From Firm-13 sp037143795 (GTDB lineage: Bacteria; Bacillota; Clostridia; Saccharofermentanales; Saccharofermentanaceae): a stretch of 64,000 nucleotides of DNA. The notes beneath the pieces were generated by a model. That model was given only the letters and a program-made list of their open reading frames with translations, was not told the DNA's origin and searched no databases. Position numbers and translations under genes: made by a program. The stretch lies in NCBI GenBank assembly GCA_037143795.1, contig JBAWXZ010000005.1, forward strand, positions 131,758-195,757. The letters are read 5' to 3'. Positions 25,489-33,901 of the stretch are shown here, piece after piece (position 1 is the stretch's first letter; each line of letters starts with the position of its first letter).

Positions 25489-26327
25489 TTTGAGTCCTCA
25501 TCAAAGCCCAGATGCTCTTCAAGCCACTGATGCTTCCCGTTGGTATACTTGCTGTCCGACAGCCATCGGGAAAACCGGTTCCAGGCAGATATGATCTCCC
25601 GGCCAAGACTTCCGTCATCACCCCGTTTAACAGAAGTGACTGCATAAAGCCCTCCTTCAAGTGTTTTTGCCTTTACCAGCGGGTCATCGACAAGTGTATC
25701 CCGGTCTATGGTGACACATACTTCGTAGCCGTATTCCCTCTGGTCTTCAGAAACCGGGGAAGGGTTGTTGTATCCGAAGATCCGTGTTCGCTGCTCATTC
25801 ATCCTGATCCCGGATGTGCTGAGCCATTTTTTCATAACGGCAAACGCGTTTTCTTCGGGATTTTCCCCGAAATAGCTGTAATAAGCTGCGCGCATCGGCT
25901 CGAGATTCCTGAGCACCTTGATTTCGGGGTATTTTTCTTGAAGGTCTTTATCCTGTGAATCAAAATATTCGTCCATTACACTCATCCTCTCAAATGAAAA
26001 TGTTCCCCCGGTTTTCCGGAAATCACTTGGCAAAAATCCTGTTATCCGCCTGAAGGCCCTTGAAAATGAGTCGGCGCTGTTAAAATCATACTTCGCAGCA
26101 AGATCCATCACGCTGTACTGTGTATTTTTAAGATCAGAAGCGGCCAGGCTGGATCGGCGAAGCCGGACATATTCTTTTGCCGGATATCCCACAAGAGCAA
26201 AAAACATCCGGTAAAACGTTGAAGTCGACATATAGGCTTCGCGGGCTGCCATCTGCAGGTCAACGGTGTCAAGCAGTCGGCTTTCCAGATATTCGAGGGA
26301 TCTTTGAATTCTTTCATAATAGTTCAT
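25434..26327 (-). CDS. AraC-type regulator with GyrI-like effector domain
   Basis: The 297-residue protein has two AraC helix-turn-helix motifs in the first 105 residues (VDLQMAAREAYMSTSTFYRMF and VMDLAAKYDFNSADSFSRAFRRITG) and a GyrI-like ligand-binding domain from about 135 to 290. It is a second copy of the architecture seen at 14722-15669. The gene is convergent with the CrtO-like gene and overlaps its last 55 bases, so each message is partly antisense to the other. Its target could be the crt-like operon or the divergent hydrolase gene; neither is shown. Confidence 0.9.
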   Translation of the reverse strand: MNYYERIQRSLEYLESRLLDTVDLQMAAREAYMSTSTFYRMFFALVGYPAKEYVRLRRSSLAASDLKNTQYSVMDLAAKYDFNSADSFSRAFRRITGFLPSDFRKTGGTFSFERMSVMDEYFDSQDKDLQEKYPEIKVLRNLEPMRAAYYSYFGENPEENAFAVMKKWLSTSGIRMNEQRTRIFGYNNPSPVSEDQREYGYEVCVTIDRDTLVDDPLVKAKTLEGGLYAVTSVKRGDDGSLGREIISAWNRFSRWLSDSKYTNGKHQWLEEHLGFDEDSNHVGGVDLYMPISERSTS

Positions 26328-26469
26328 AAGGCTGCGCTCCTTAGCTCTTGTGAGTTAAGAATAGCACAGGTATATTGAGCGTATCCGACTTTTTGTGTCA
26401 AAACAAATGGCAGCGATATATAATGGGTTCACTGACCGGCAATATATTGGTTTTTTGAGGAGGCATGCT

Positions 26470-27243
26470 GTGAAGGTATACAAGAAGAAATGGTTCAAGA
26501 TCATATCCATTCTTATTGCTGTTATACTTCTCCTTTTCGGAGCCTTTTTTGTTTACACGCTGGATTATTCCAGACCGGCGGATGCTGCCCTTGCCGCCCT
26601 GGAAGATACCGGTTCCGTCGATGTCAGCGAAAAGAGCGGGATGATAATCTTCTCTCCGAAGGGGGATTCAACCGGCACAGGATTTGCATTCTATCCGGGC
26701 GGCAAGGTCGACTATCGCTCATATGCACCGCTGATGGCTGACCTGGCGGGCCATGGTGTTACCTGCGTACTTTTGAAAATGCCCTTTCAGCTGGCTGTCT
26801 TTGATATAAATGCCGCGGACCGGGCGATATCGGCTCTTCCGCAAATAACCCGCTGGTATGTGGGCGGTCATTCCCTCGGCGGCGTTATGGCATCCTCCTT
26901 TGCAGCCGGCAATACGGATAAGGTGGAGGGAGTCGTTTTCCTGGCTGCCTATCCTTCCGGCGACATCACGGATTCGGGGCTTCGAGTCCTTACCCTCTAC
27001 GGGAGCAATGACGGTGTGCTCAATATGGATTCTTTCCGGTCAAGCAAAGACAAAGCTCCGCAGGACACAGTGTATCTTGAAATACCCGGAGGAAACCATG
27101 CAGGGTTTGGATCATATGGCGCTCAAAAGGGAGACAATGCTGCTTCCATTTCTCCGGAAGAGCAGCTAAAAGAAACAGCAGGGGCGATTGTTTTATTCTT
27201 TAACGGAGAAGACCCTGCCGCTGCTATTGCGCAGGCTAAGTAA
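26470..27243 (+). CDS. membrane-anchored alpha/beta hydrolase
   Basis: GTG 26470 is chosen because GAGGAGG lies six bases upstream; the open frame continues further up without an SD. The 257-residue protein has an N-terminal membrane anchor (KIISILIAVILLLFGAFFV) with Lys before it, so the catalytic part faces outward. The nucleophile Ser lies in WYVGGHSLGGVM, an Asp in TLYGSNDGVL and the His in PGGNHAGFG, a complete triad for an Abhydrolase_5 type enzyme. Substrate is unknown. A nucleotidyltransferase gene follows 16 bases downstream. Confidence 0.87.
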   Translation: MKVYKKKWFKIISILIAVILLLFGAFFVYTLDYSRPADAALAALEDTGSVDVSEKSGMIIFSPKGDSTGTGFAFYPGGKVDYRSYAPLMADLAGHGVTCVLLKMPFQLAVFDINAADRAISALPQITRWYVGGHSLGGVMASSFAAGNTDKVEGVVFLAAYPSGDITDSGLRVLTLYGSNDGVLNMDSFRSSKDKAPQDTVYLEIPGGNHAGFGSYGAQKGDNAASISPEEQLKETAGAIVLFFNGEDPAAAIAQAK

Positions 27244-27259
27244 CGAAAAGGAGAAATGC

Positions 27260-28039
27260 ATGCAGAGAATCGAGGATCTGATCCGCGAATTTGCGGGGCG
27301 TCCTGAGGTGGAGAGCATTGCCCTGGGCGGTTCACGCGCAGTGAATTTACATGATGACAAATCAGATTACGATGTGTACATATATTTGAACAGGGAGCTC
27401 AATCCCCTGATCCGCAAAGATATCCTGTCCCGGTTTTGCAGTTACATGGAAATTGACAATCAATATTGGGAAAATGAGGATGACTGCATCCTTTTCAGCG
27501 GGCCGGTTATTGAATTACTGTATCGGCAGCTGGACGACTTTGCGGCTTCCTTGGCCAGGGTAGTGGATGAGGCGCAGGCTTCAAACGGATACACTACATG
27601 TATGTGGGATAACCTCCTTAAGAGTGAAATCCTGTATGACAGGGCGGGTGCGCTTACCAGCCTGCAAAGTAAATACAAAATCAAATATCCGCAGAGACTC
27701 CGGCAGAACATCATCGATAAGAATACCAGATTGCTGGACGGTTACATCCCTTCGTATTTTGATCAGATTGTAAAGGCATCCGAACGGATGGATATTGTCA
27801 GTGTAAATCACAGGATCACGGAATTCCTGGCCAGCTATTTTGACATACTTTTTGCATATAATGAAGTCACTCACCCGGGTGAAAAGCGATTGATTGCCCA
27901 GGCCAAGGCCCTGTGTAAAAAGCTGCCGGATCATTTCGAGGAAGACATTAACATGATTCTCCGACATTCATATGAAATGGATCTCCTGGTAGAGGCCCTT
28001 GTGTCCTCGATCAGAAATCTGAAAAGGATGCTGCATTGA
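27260..28039 (+). CDS. nucleotidyltransferase-like protein (DUF4037 type)
   Basis: ATG 27260 is preceded by AAGGAG. The 259-residue protein has the pol-beta nucleotidyltransferase signature: ALGGSRAVNLHDDKSDYDVYIYLN supplies the GSR and DxD metal ligands. A helical C-terminal domain follows. Such proteins transfer nucleotidyl groups to drugs or small molecules, but no specific acceptor can be named. Its TGA overlaps the TTG start of the EamA gene by four bases, so the genes are translationally coupled. Confidence 0.83.
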   Translation: MQRIEDLIREFAGRPEVESIALGGSRAVNLHDDKSDYDVYIYLNRELNPLIRKDILSRFCSYMEIDNQYWENEDDCILFSGPVIELLYRQLDDFAASLARVVDEAQASNGYTTCMWDNLLKSEILYDRAGALTSLQSKYKIKYPQRLRQNIIDKNTRLLDGYIPSYFDQIVKASERMDIVSVNHRITEFLASYFDILFAYNEVTHPGEKRLIAQAKALCKKLPDHFEEDINMILRHSYEMDLLVEALVSSIRNLKRMLH

Positions 28040-29088
28040 AAAAGAGAACTAAGGCGATACTGTTTGCACTTACGGCGGCTTTACTGTATGGAATACAGGT
28101 GCCGTTTTCGAAACTGCTCGAAGAAAAAATGGACACTCTCTTTCTGGCCGCATTCCTGTATCTGGGCGCCGGTATCGGGATGCTGGCCTTACATTCGGCA
28201 GAGCTTATTATGGCTCCGCGAAGAAAAGAAGCACCTCTCGGAAAGAAAGACCTTCCCTTTATCATTCTCATGATCCTTCTGGATATTGCCGCGCCGATCC
28301 TCCTGCTGATGGGACTTCGCCTGAGCAGTGCGGGCACCGTATCCCTTTTGGGTAATTTTGAGATTGCAGCCACAGTGGTTTTGGCAATGCTGATTTTTCA
28401 TGAAGCCGTCGGGAAACGGCTCTGGATAGCCATTGCCCTGATTTCGCTGGCGTCCATGGTTCTCTCCGTCGGCGACCTTTCCGCCGTCAGACTGTCCCCC
28501 GGCTCAATTCTGGTCCTTCTTGCCTGTGCTGTATGGGGTCTCGAGAACAACTGTACCAGAAAGCTTTCCGGAAAGAGCCCGATGCAGATCGTCATCATTA
28601 AAGGATGCGGCTCCGGATCGGGGGCCCTGATTCTCGCCCTTGTTTTTGGAAAGGCATCCGGACCGGTCCTATATATACTTCTGGCTGCAGTTCTTGGATT
28701 TGCGGCATATGGGATGAGCATATATTTTTATGTCAGGGCGCAGCGGGAGCTTGGTGCCGCGCGCACCAGTGCGTTTTATGCGGCCGCCCCTTTTGTAGGT
28801 GTTCTATTGTCCTGGATTGTCCTGCAGGAAAAAATATCATGGACTTTTCTCCTGGCGCTGATTCTTATGATCGCCGGTACGGCATGCGGTATTTCGGAAA
28901 AACACAACCATATGCACGTTCACCTTCGTGAAGTACATGAGCACATGCACTCCCACACCGACGGACACCATACGCATACACATGATTATGAAGTGACCGG
29001 CGAACACAGCCACATGCATACCCATGAAGAAATCCGGCATGACCACCCCCATACGCCGGATACTCATCACAGGCACACGCATATATAG
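28036..29088 (+). CDS. EamA/DMT transporter with histidine-rich C-terminal tail
   Basis: The start is TTG 28036, seven bases after AGGA and overlapping the previous stop. Residues 1-288 form ten membrane helices in two EamA repeats (YGIQVPFSKLLEEK, GMSIYFYVRAQRELG are repeat landmarks). Residues 289-350 are a tail with 23 His in about 61 residues, mainly in HxH pairs and HTHTH clusters, very likely a metal-binding tail. EamA transporters usually move metabolites; the tail suggests metal sensing, metal storage or metal transport (zinc, nickel or cobalt). Which of these applies is unknown. The gene is the third of a coupled run. Confidence 0.9.
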   Translation: MKKRTKAILFALTAALLYGIQVPFSKLLEEKMDTLFLAAFLYLGAGIGMLALHSAELIMAPRRKEAPLGKKDLPFIILMILLDIAAPILLLMGLRLSSAGTVSLLGNFEIAATVVLAMLIFHEAVGKRLWIAIALISLASMVLSVGDLSAVRLSPGSILVLLACAVWGLENNCTRKLSGKSPMQIVIIKGCGSGSGALILALVFGKASGPVLYILLAAVLGFAAYGMSIYFYVRAQRELGAARTSAFYAAAPFVGVLLSWIVLQEKISWTFLLALILMIAGTACGISEKHNHMHVHLREVHEHMHSHTDGHHTHTHDYEVTGEHSHMHTHEEIRHDHPHTPDTHHRHTHI

Positions 29089-29124
29089 CCAGGCAAAAAG
29101 AACATTGAAAACGGAGAAGATATT

Positions 29125-29619
29125 ATGCCGGAACGGATATCACATACTCTTGCGCCGGTTTTTGACGCACAGTCGCGCATTCTTATTCTGGGCACGATGC
29201 CGTCTCCGCGTTCGCGGAAGGCCGGTTTCTATTACGGCCATCCGCAGAATCGTTTCTGGCGCGTGCTGGCGGATGTTTTCGCGGAGGACGTTCCGCCGGA
29301 TAACAGGTCAAAAGAGGATTTCCTGCTGCGGCACCATATTGCGCTCTGGGACGTACTGCAGTCGTGCCGGATTGAGGGGGCGGATGACAGTTCGATCAGG
29401 GATCCGGTTCCGAATGATCTGAGCCTGATATTGGGAAAAGCTGATATAAAGGCTGTTTTCACCACCGGTCAGAAAGCAACACAGCTATATATGAAGCACT
29501 GCCTGCAAAGGACTGGAATCATGCCGGAATATCTTCCGTCCACAAGTCCTGCAAATTGCGCCCGTTTTTCGTATGAGGACCTGGTCCGTGCATATAAAGT
29601 GCTGGAAAAATTCATTTGA
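29125..29619 (+). CDS. hypoxanthine/uracil-DNA glycosylase, UDG superfamily 6 type
   Basis: The 164-residue protein shows UDG-superfamily motifs: RILILGTMPSPRSRKAGFYY followed by GHPQNRFW in the active-site region, IALWDVLQSC, and the C-terminal STSPANCARF motif. This matches the DNA-deoxyinosine glycosylase group (family 6), which removes hypoxanthine from DNA. GGAG precedes the ATG. It is 36 bases after the EamA gene and may be cotranscribed. It is one of two DNA repair genes in the window, with uvsE. Confidence 0.88.
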   Translation: MPERISHTLAPVFDAQSRILILGTMPSPRSRKAGFYYGHPQNRFWRVLADVFAEDVPPDNRSKEDFLLRHHIALWDVLQSCRIEGADDSSIRDPVPNDLSLILGKADIKAVFTTGQKATQLYMKHCLQRTGIMPEYLPSTSPANCARFSYEDLVRAYKVLEKFI

Positions 29620-29685
29620 TATAGTTAAATTTTCGGAAACCGGCATATTTCAATATACAATTAATTCGTTTAGCCTTAAAATGTG

Positions 29686-29707
29686 AATTGTGCAATCCCG
29701 CACAATT
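29686..29707. promoter_or_regulatory. 8-bp inverted repeat upstream of the SPFH gene
   Basis: AATTGTGC-AATCCC-GCACAATT is a perfect inverted repeat 32 bases before the ATG. It could be an operator or a leader hairpin. Confidence 0.45.
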
Positions 29708-29739
29708 GATGCAGTGGCATAAAAGAAGGAGAAACACGT

Positions 29740-31800
29740 ATGGATCCGATTCAACTAGGTATTATTATTGTTGTTGGTATTCTGTTTCTTTACATATTGA
29801 TTTTTAAGATTCTCGGACTGCGGGTTATTAATTCCAATGAAGTTGCAGTTATCGAAAAATGGTGGAGCTTTAAAGGGTCACTGAAGGATTCCATTATCGC
29901 TCTCAACGGGGAGGCCGGTTATTCACCGCACCTTCTGCGTGGCGGTATTCATTTCAAGACTGTCCTTATGTACAGGATACACAAATATCCGCTTATCACG
30001 ATTCCGCAGGGCCAGATAGCTTATATTTTCGCTCGTGACGGCAAGCCGCTTGAGCCGAGACAGACACTCGGCAAAGTAATTCCGGAAGCGAATAACTTTC
30101 AGGATATCATCGGCTTTCTTAAGAACGGCGGACAGAGGGGCCCCCAGAGAGGAATCATCAGGGAAGGTACATATGCGATTAACCTGGCTCAATTTATTGT
30201 AATTACAGGCACGGATATCAAGGCGATTTTTTCCGGTTCAAAGCTGGACCGCTCAGAACTTGCCAGTATGCAGCAGACACTTTTGGCCCGTAACGGATTC
30301 AGCCCGGTAATTATCATGGGCACTGCAAACCAGGCAGCCGACATGATGGGCATAGTCACCGTTCATGACGGTCTTTCCCTTCCTGAGGGCGAGATCATCG
30401 CCCCGTACGTCGGTGAACAGCATGCCAGTTTCCAGGATCCGGAAGCATTCCTTGCACTGGAAGGCAGACGCGGTAAGCAGATCCAGGTACTTATAGACGG
30501 AACATATTACATTAACCGTCTTTTTGCCACCGTGGAATTCCGCCCGAAGACTGTTGTTCCTATTGGATTTGTCGGTGTTGTCGTTTCTTTCTTCGGTAAA
30601 GAAGGCGTCGATACGACAGGGGTTGATTACAAACATGGCGAACTTGTTGCCAACGGCTGCAAGGGTGTTCTTGAGAAGCCCCTCATGCCCGGCAAGTATG
30701 CATTCAATACCGATGCAGGCAAGGTAGTCCTGGTTCCTACGACCAATATCATCCTGAAATGGAACAAGTCCGAGATGGGCGACCATAAGTACGATGAGAA
30801 TCTGACGGAAGTCGATATCATCACCAAAGATGCATTCGAGCCGGCACTTCCACTTTCGGTTGTTATGCATATCGATTATAAGCAGGCACCATGGGTCATC
30901 CAGCGTTTCGGCGATATCAACATGCTGGTTAACCAGTCCCTTGATCCTCTTGTAAGCGCATACTTCAAAGATGTCGCGCAGACAAAGACGATCATCGAGC
31001 TGATTCAGGAGCGCAGTGCCATCCGTGAAAGAGCTGTTGAAGAAATGCGTACGAAGTTTCAGAAGTACAATCTGCAGCTTGAGGAAGTACTGATCGGTAC
31101 ACCGAAACCGGCAAGCGGGGATACACAGATTGAGATTATCCTGATGCAGCTTCGTGAGAGACAGATTGCTGAAGAGAAAAAGGTTACCTACGGTAAACAG
31201 CAGTCTGCAGCAGAGAGTGAAAAATCATTGCGTGAGGCTGAGGCAACCGCAATGCAGCAGAGCTTCCTGACCAAATCCAAGATCCAGATCGAAATCGAAG
31301 GCAACGCCGGTGCCGCCCTTGCAAGTAAAGCAGAGCAGGAAGCCAACCAGATTATCGCCCTTGCCAGAGCTAACAACACCCGTATTCGTCTCGAAGGTGA
31401 GGCGGAAGCTTCCAAGGAGTCGAACGTAGGCCTTGCAAAAGCACAGGCTATCGATGCACAGGTCAAAGCATACGGCGGAGCGGAATTCCGGATTATTCAG
31501 GAAGTCACCGACAAGCTGTCCGATGCAATCAAGAATACGAAAGTTGATATTGTTCCGAAAACGGTTGTCAACATGGGCGGCGGCTCAGACGAATCCGGTA
31601 ACGGCGGAACGGGAACGGTTCTTGATGCTCTTCTGAAGTTCATCACATTGGAGAAGTTTGGTGTTTCCATTGCCGACATTAATAAAGCAGCTGAGACGAA
31701 AAAATCAGAAGGAATCGCAGCCCCTGCTGCCCCGACGGAAGCTGCCGTTCCTGCGCCTTCCGCAACAAAGGAACCGACTGCTCCTGCCGCAGGCAAATAA
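29740..31800 (+). CDS. large SPFH/flotillin-like membrane protein
   Basis: The 686-residue protein has an N-terminal membrane helix (GIIIVVGILFLYILIF), then an extended SPFH/band 7 domain to about residue 440. A long Ala/Glu/Gln-rich coiled coil (about 455-600, with SEKSLREAEATAMQQSF, EGEAEASKESNVGLAKAQ) and a Pro/Ala-rich C-terminal tail follow. Flotillin-like proteins scaffold membrane microdomains, often in stress response or secretion. It is monocistronic, with an inverted repeat in its leader and a strong terminator beyond. Length is longer than YqfA/FloA types; partners are unknown. Confidence 0.9.
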   Translation: MDPIQLGIIIVVGILFLYILIFKILGLRVINSNEVAVIEKWWSFKGSLKDSIIALNGEAGYSPHLLRGGIHFKTVLMYRIHKYPLITIPQGQIAYIFARDGKPLEPRQTLGKVIPEANNFQDIIGFLKNGGQRGPQRGIIREGTYAINLAQFIVITGTDIKAIFSGSKLDRSELASMQQTLLARNGFSPVIIMGTANQAADMMGIVTVHDGLSLPEGEIIAPYVGEQHASFQDPEAFLALEGRRGKQIQVLIDGTYYINRLFATVEFRPKTVVPIGFVGVVVSFFGKEGVDTTGVDYKHGELVANGCKGVLEKPLMPGKYAFNTDAGKVVLVPTTNIILKWNKSEMGDHKYDENLTEVDIITKDAFEPALPLSVVMHIDYKQAPWVIQRFGDINMLVNQSLDPLVSAYFKDVAQTKTIIELIQERSAIRERAVEEMRTKFQKYNLQLEEVLIGTPKPASGDTQIEIILMQLRERQIAEEKKVTYGKQQSAAESEKSLREAEATAMQQSFLTKSKIQIEIEGNAGAALASKAEQEANQIIALARANNTRIRLEGEAEASKESNVGLAKAQAIDAQVKAYGGAEFRIIQEVTDKLSDAIKNTKVDIVPKTVVNMGGGSDESGNGGTGTVLDALLKFITLEKFGVSIADINKAAETKKSEGIAAPAAPTEAAVPAPSATKEPTAPAAGK

Positions 31801-31825
31801 CATTATTGTATCTGAATGAACATGC

Positions 31826-31872
31826 AAAAGAGGCTGTCCGATGTGGTTTGACCACAGAGGACAGCCTCTTTA
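31826..31872. terminator. bidirectional intrinsic terminator
   Basis: AAAGAGGCTGTCC pairs perfectly with GGACAGCCTCTTT around a loop that itself contains TGTGGT/ACCACA. It serves the SPFH gene and the convergent ohrR operon. Confidence 0.93.
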
Positions 31873-31902
31873 TTGTTTGCATTACATATGACAGAGTGAC
31901 TC

Positions 31903-32346
31903 TCACCCGTTTCGAAGCACCTGATTCTTCAGGAGGGTATCCAGCAGTTCTTTGAGCTTACCGGCTTCCATGGACGTCATACCGAGCTGACAGAACATTT
32001 TTTGAGGGAGATCCAGAAAAGCCTTCTGCAGCTCCAGCCCGGCCTTAGTCAACGATACAATGACTGTGCGCTCGTCGTTTTTGCTGCGGTCGCGCGTCAG
32101 GATCCCGGCAGCCTCAAGTTTCTTGAGAAGAGGGGTCAGGGTACCGGAATCAAGATGCAATTTATTGCCCAGATCCGACACGGTAATATGATCTTCTTCC
32201 CAAAGGACAAGAAGCACAATGTACTGCGTATATGTAAGTCCATAAGCAGAGAGGAACGGCTTATACAAACGGATAACTTCCTTCGAACCCGCATACAGCG
32301 CAAAGCATAACTGCTTATCCAGGTGAAGCGTACCGGGATTGTCCAT
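31903..32346 (-). CDS. ohrR: OhrR-type MarR family peroxide regulator
   Basis: ATG 32346 gives a 147-residue protein of the normal OhrR length; upstream in-frame codons run into the gpx gene. The sensing Cys14 lies in DKQLCFALYAGSKEV, the same context as the redox-active cysteine of Bacillus OhrR. The winged helix-turn-helix (TVSDLGNKLHLDSGTLTPLLKKL, wing RSKNDERTVIVSLT) is intact. Organic hydroperoxides oxidise the cysteine and release DNA. It is cotranscribed with gpx, whose stop lies one base before its start, and an OhrR-like box lies upstream of gpx, so autoregulation is likely. Confidence 0.9.
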   Translation of the reverse strand: MDNPGTLHLDKQLCFALYAGSKEVIRLYKPFLSAYGLTYTQYIVLLVLWEEDHITVSDLGNKLHLDSGTLTPLLKKLEAAGILTRDRSKNDERTVIVSLTKAGLELQKAFLDLPQKMFCQLGMTSMEAGKLKELLDTLLKNQVLRNG

Positions 32347-32347
32347 T

Positions 32348-32890
32348 TTAAAGGCACCCCTCAATGGCAGAAGCCAAATTTTCAGGCACAACAGGCGGTT
32401 CAAAACGTCCGACGATTTTACCTTCGCGATCGAGCAGAAACTTAGTGAAATTCCATTTGATTGAACTGTCATGGAAAGACTTGCCGTACATTGCTTTGAG
32501 CATTGTCTCGAAAGCTATGTTTTTAAGACCGGATCCCATCCCGTCAAACGTAGTATTTTCTGTCAGATATTTGTAGATCGGATCAGCATCTTCTCCGCGG
32601 ACGTTGATTTTGGCTGACAGCGGGAAAGTTACACCGAAACGAAATTTGCAGAACTCCTGAACTTCTTCATCAGTGCCGGGCTCCTGTTCTTTGAACTGAT
32701 TGCAGGGGAAACCCAGAACAACAAGACCTTTATCGCCGTATGTCTCATACAGCTTTTCAAGACCTTCATATTGCGGAGTGAAACCGCATTTGCTGGCAGT
32801 ATTAACAATGAGAAGTACTTTGCCTTTGTAATCGGATAGTGAGACCGGGTCTCCTTCAATGGAGGTATAGGTATAATCATATATAGACAT
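32348..32890 (-). CDS. glutathione peroxidase-family thiol peroxidase
   Basis: The 180-residue protein has all family landmarks: Cys35 in VNTASKCGFTPQY, the Gln in GFPCNQFKEQEPGT, and Trp in KWNFTKFLLDREG. The active residue is Cys, not selenocysteine. The second Cys in FPCNQF suggests a thioredoxin-dependent rather than glutathione-dependent enzyme, as in BsaA of Gram-positives. It reduces hydroperoxides and is the first gene of a two-gene operon with ohrR. Confidence 0.92.
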   Translation of the reverse strand: MSIYDYTYTSIEGDPVSLSDYKGKVLLIVNTASKCGFTPQYEGLEKLYETYGDKGLVVLGFPCNQFKEQEPGTDEEVQEFCKFRFGVTFPLSAKINVRGEDADPIYKYLTENTTFDGMGSGLKNIAFETMLKAMYGKSFHDSSIKWNFTKFLLDREGKIVGRFEPPVVPENLASAIEGCL

Positions 32891-32931
32891 AATATTTTCT
32901 CCTCTCGATGTTCCGGATGAAATAGATTTTG

Positions 32932-32968
32932 TACAATTTAATTTTATACCACTTTTGCGGCATGGTCA
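32932..32968 (-). promoter_or_regulatory. gpx-ohrR promoter with OhrR-like box
   Basis: TACAATT-T-AATTTTA (32932-32946) differs by one base from a perfect TACAATT/AATTGTA palindrome, the known OhrR box. Read leftward, TTGACC and TAAAAT are spaced by 17 bases and the -10 lies within the box. Confidence 0.65.
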
Positions 32969-33000
32969 ATGCCTGGCTGCTATAAGAATAGATTTTGTTA

Positions 33001-33029
33001 TTGACATATGTTAAAATCAACAATAATCA
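33001..33029 (+). promoter_or_regulatory. putative promoter of the GNAT gene at 33109
   Basis: TTGACA (33001-33006) and TAATCA (33024-33029) are spaced by 17 bases on the plus strand. Confidence 0.5.
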
Positions 33030-33108
33030 GATTGGGCTCTTTTAATTAAACAGAAATCGGAAACAGCTTCCCGACCGGAAATTGCGGTGAAGGATAAAGG
33101 GGGACAAA

Positions 33109-33666
33109 ATGAATACTGATGCAGCAATAATCAATGAAGTAGTTCTCAAAAACGGGCAGGGCATGATTGTAAGAAGACCAGTACCTTCAGATGCCCGTAA
33201 CATGATCGACTATCTGAATACCGTCGGCGGGGAAAGTGACAATCTTCTTTTCAGTAAAAATGAATTTGAGCTTACCGTTGAGCAGGAAAGTGCACATATT
33301 GTGAAAGTCAATTCTGATCCGAATATGTTTATGATTATTGGCACAGTAAATGGCACGATAATCAGTGCAGCACAAATAAACAGTCCCGCAAGGAAAAAAA
33401 TAGCCCATAACAGCGAAGTCGGAATTTCGGTCAGGAAAGAATATTGGGGAAAAGGTGTCGGAACAGCGATTATGGGAGAATTAATCAGGCATGCCAGTGA
33501 ACGCGGAACAATCAGGAATATCAGCCTTGGTGTAAAAGCGGGCAACAGTAATGCGATCGCCCTTTATGAGAAATACGGATTTGTAAAAATCGGTATTCAC
33601 AGGGACTACTTCAATATAGACGGAAATTATGACGATGAGATACTGATGGACCTTTATCTTAATTGA
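33109..33666 (+). CDS. GNAT family N-acetyltransferase
   Basis: The 185-residue protein has a typical GNAT layout: N-terminal MIVRRPVPSDARNMIDYL, strand GTVNGTIISAAQIN, acetyl-CoA loop VRKEYWGKGVGTAIMGEL and terminal NAIALYEKYGFVKIG. This resembles the YhhY/RimI-like group acting on amino acids or small amines. GGGGGA precedes the ATG. It is monocistronic. Substrate is unknown. Confidence 0.88.
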   Translation: MNTDAAIINEVVLKNGQGMIVRRPVPSDARNMIDYLNTVGGESDNLLFSKNEFELTVEQESAHIVKVNSDPNMFMIIGTVNGTIISAAQINSPARKKIAHNSEVGISVRKEYWGKGVGTAIMGELIRHASERGTIRNISLGVKAGNSNAIALYEKYGFVKIGIHRDYFNIDGNYDDEILMDLYLN

Positions 33667-33696
33667 TGTTTTTGCCATCCTGCAATTATTTATTTG

Positions 33697-33812
33697 CAGA
33701 GAATTCCAATACCCTTCGAAGCTCCTTCCGCAGGCGAAGCCGAGGACCTGGAGCAGAGAAGGATATTGGAATTATCCCGACCGGGAGCAGAGAAGGGTAT
33801 TGGAATTCTCTG
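33697..33812. repeat. structured 116-base element with 21-bp terminal inverted repeats
   Basis: CAGAGAATTCCAATACCCTTC (33697-33717) is the exact reverse complement of 33792-33812. Inside, a 24-base direct repeat GAGCAGAGAAGG(A/G)TATTGGAATT occurs at 33751 and 33785, and GCTCC/GGAGC can pair. It looks like a small mobile or REP-type element; it ends one base before the copZ-like promoter. Confidence 0.7.
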
Positions 33813-33863
33813 TTGACATGGACAAAAAATACTCGCAGAATGACACTGTACCCTTAGCGGGTA
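33813..33863 (+). promoter_or_regulatory. copper-type promoter: -35/-10 with CsoR-like operator
   Basis: TTGACA (33813-33818) and CAGAAT (33836-33841) are spaced by 17 bases. TACCC-TTAGC-GGGTA (33849-33863) follows at the transcription start and resembles the CsoR operator of Bacillus copZA. Confidence 0.6.
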
Positions 33864-33901
33864 TGATGACATATTTTACAAAGATTGTGAGGAAGAAATA
33901 T

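Noticed and set aside
33663..33857. 64-codon frame inside the inverted-repeat element
   Set aside because: The apparent peptide is just translation of the repeats and runs across the copZ promoter.
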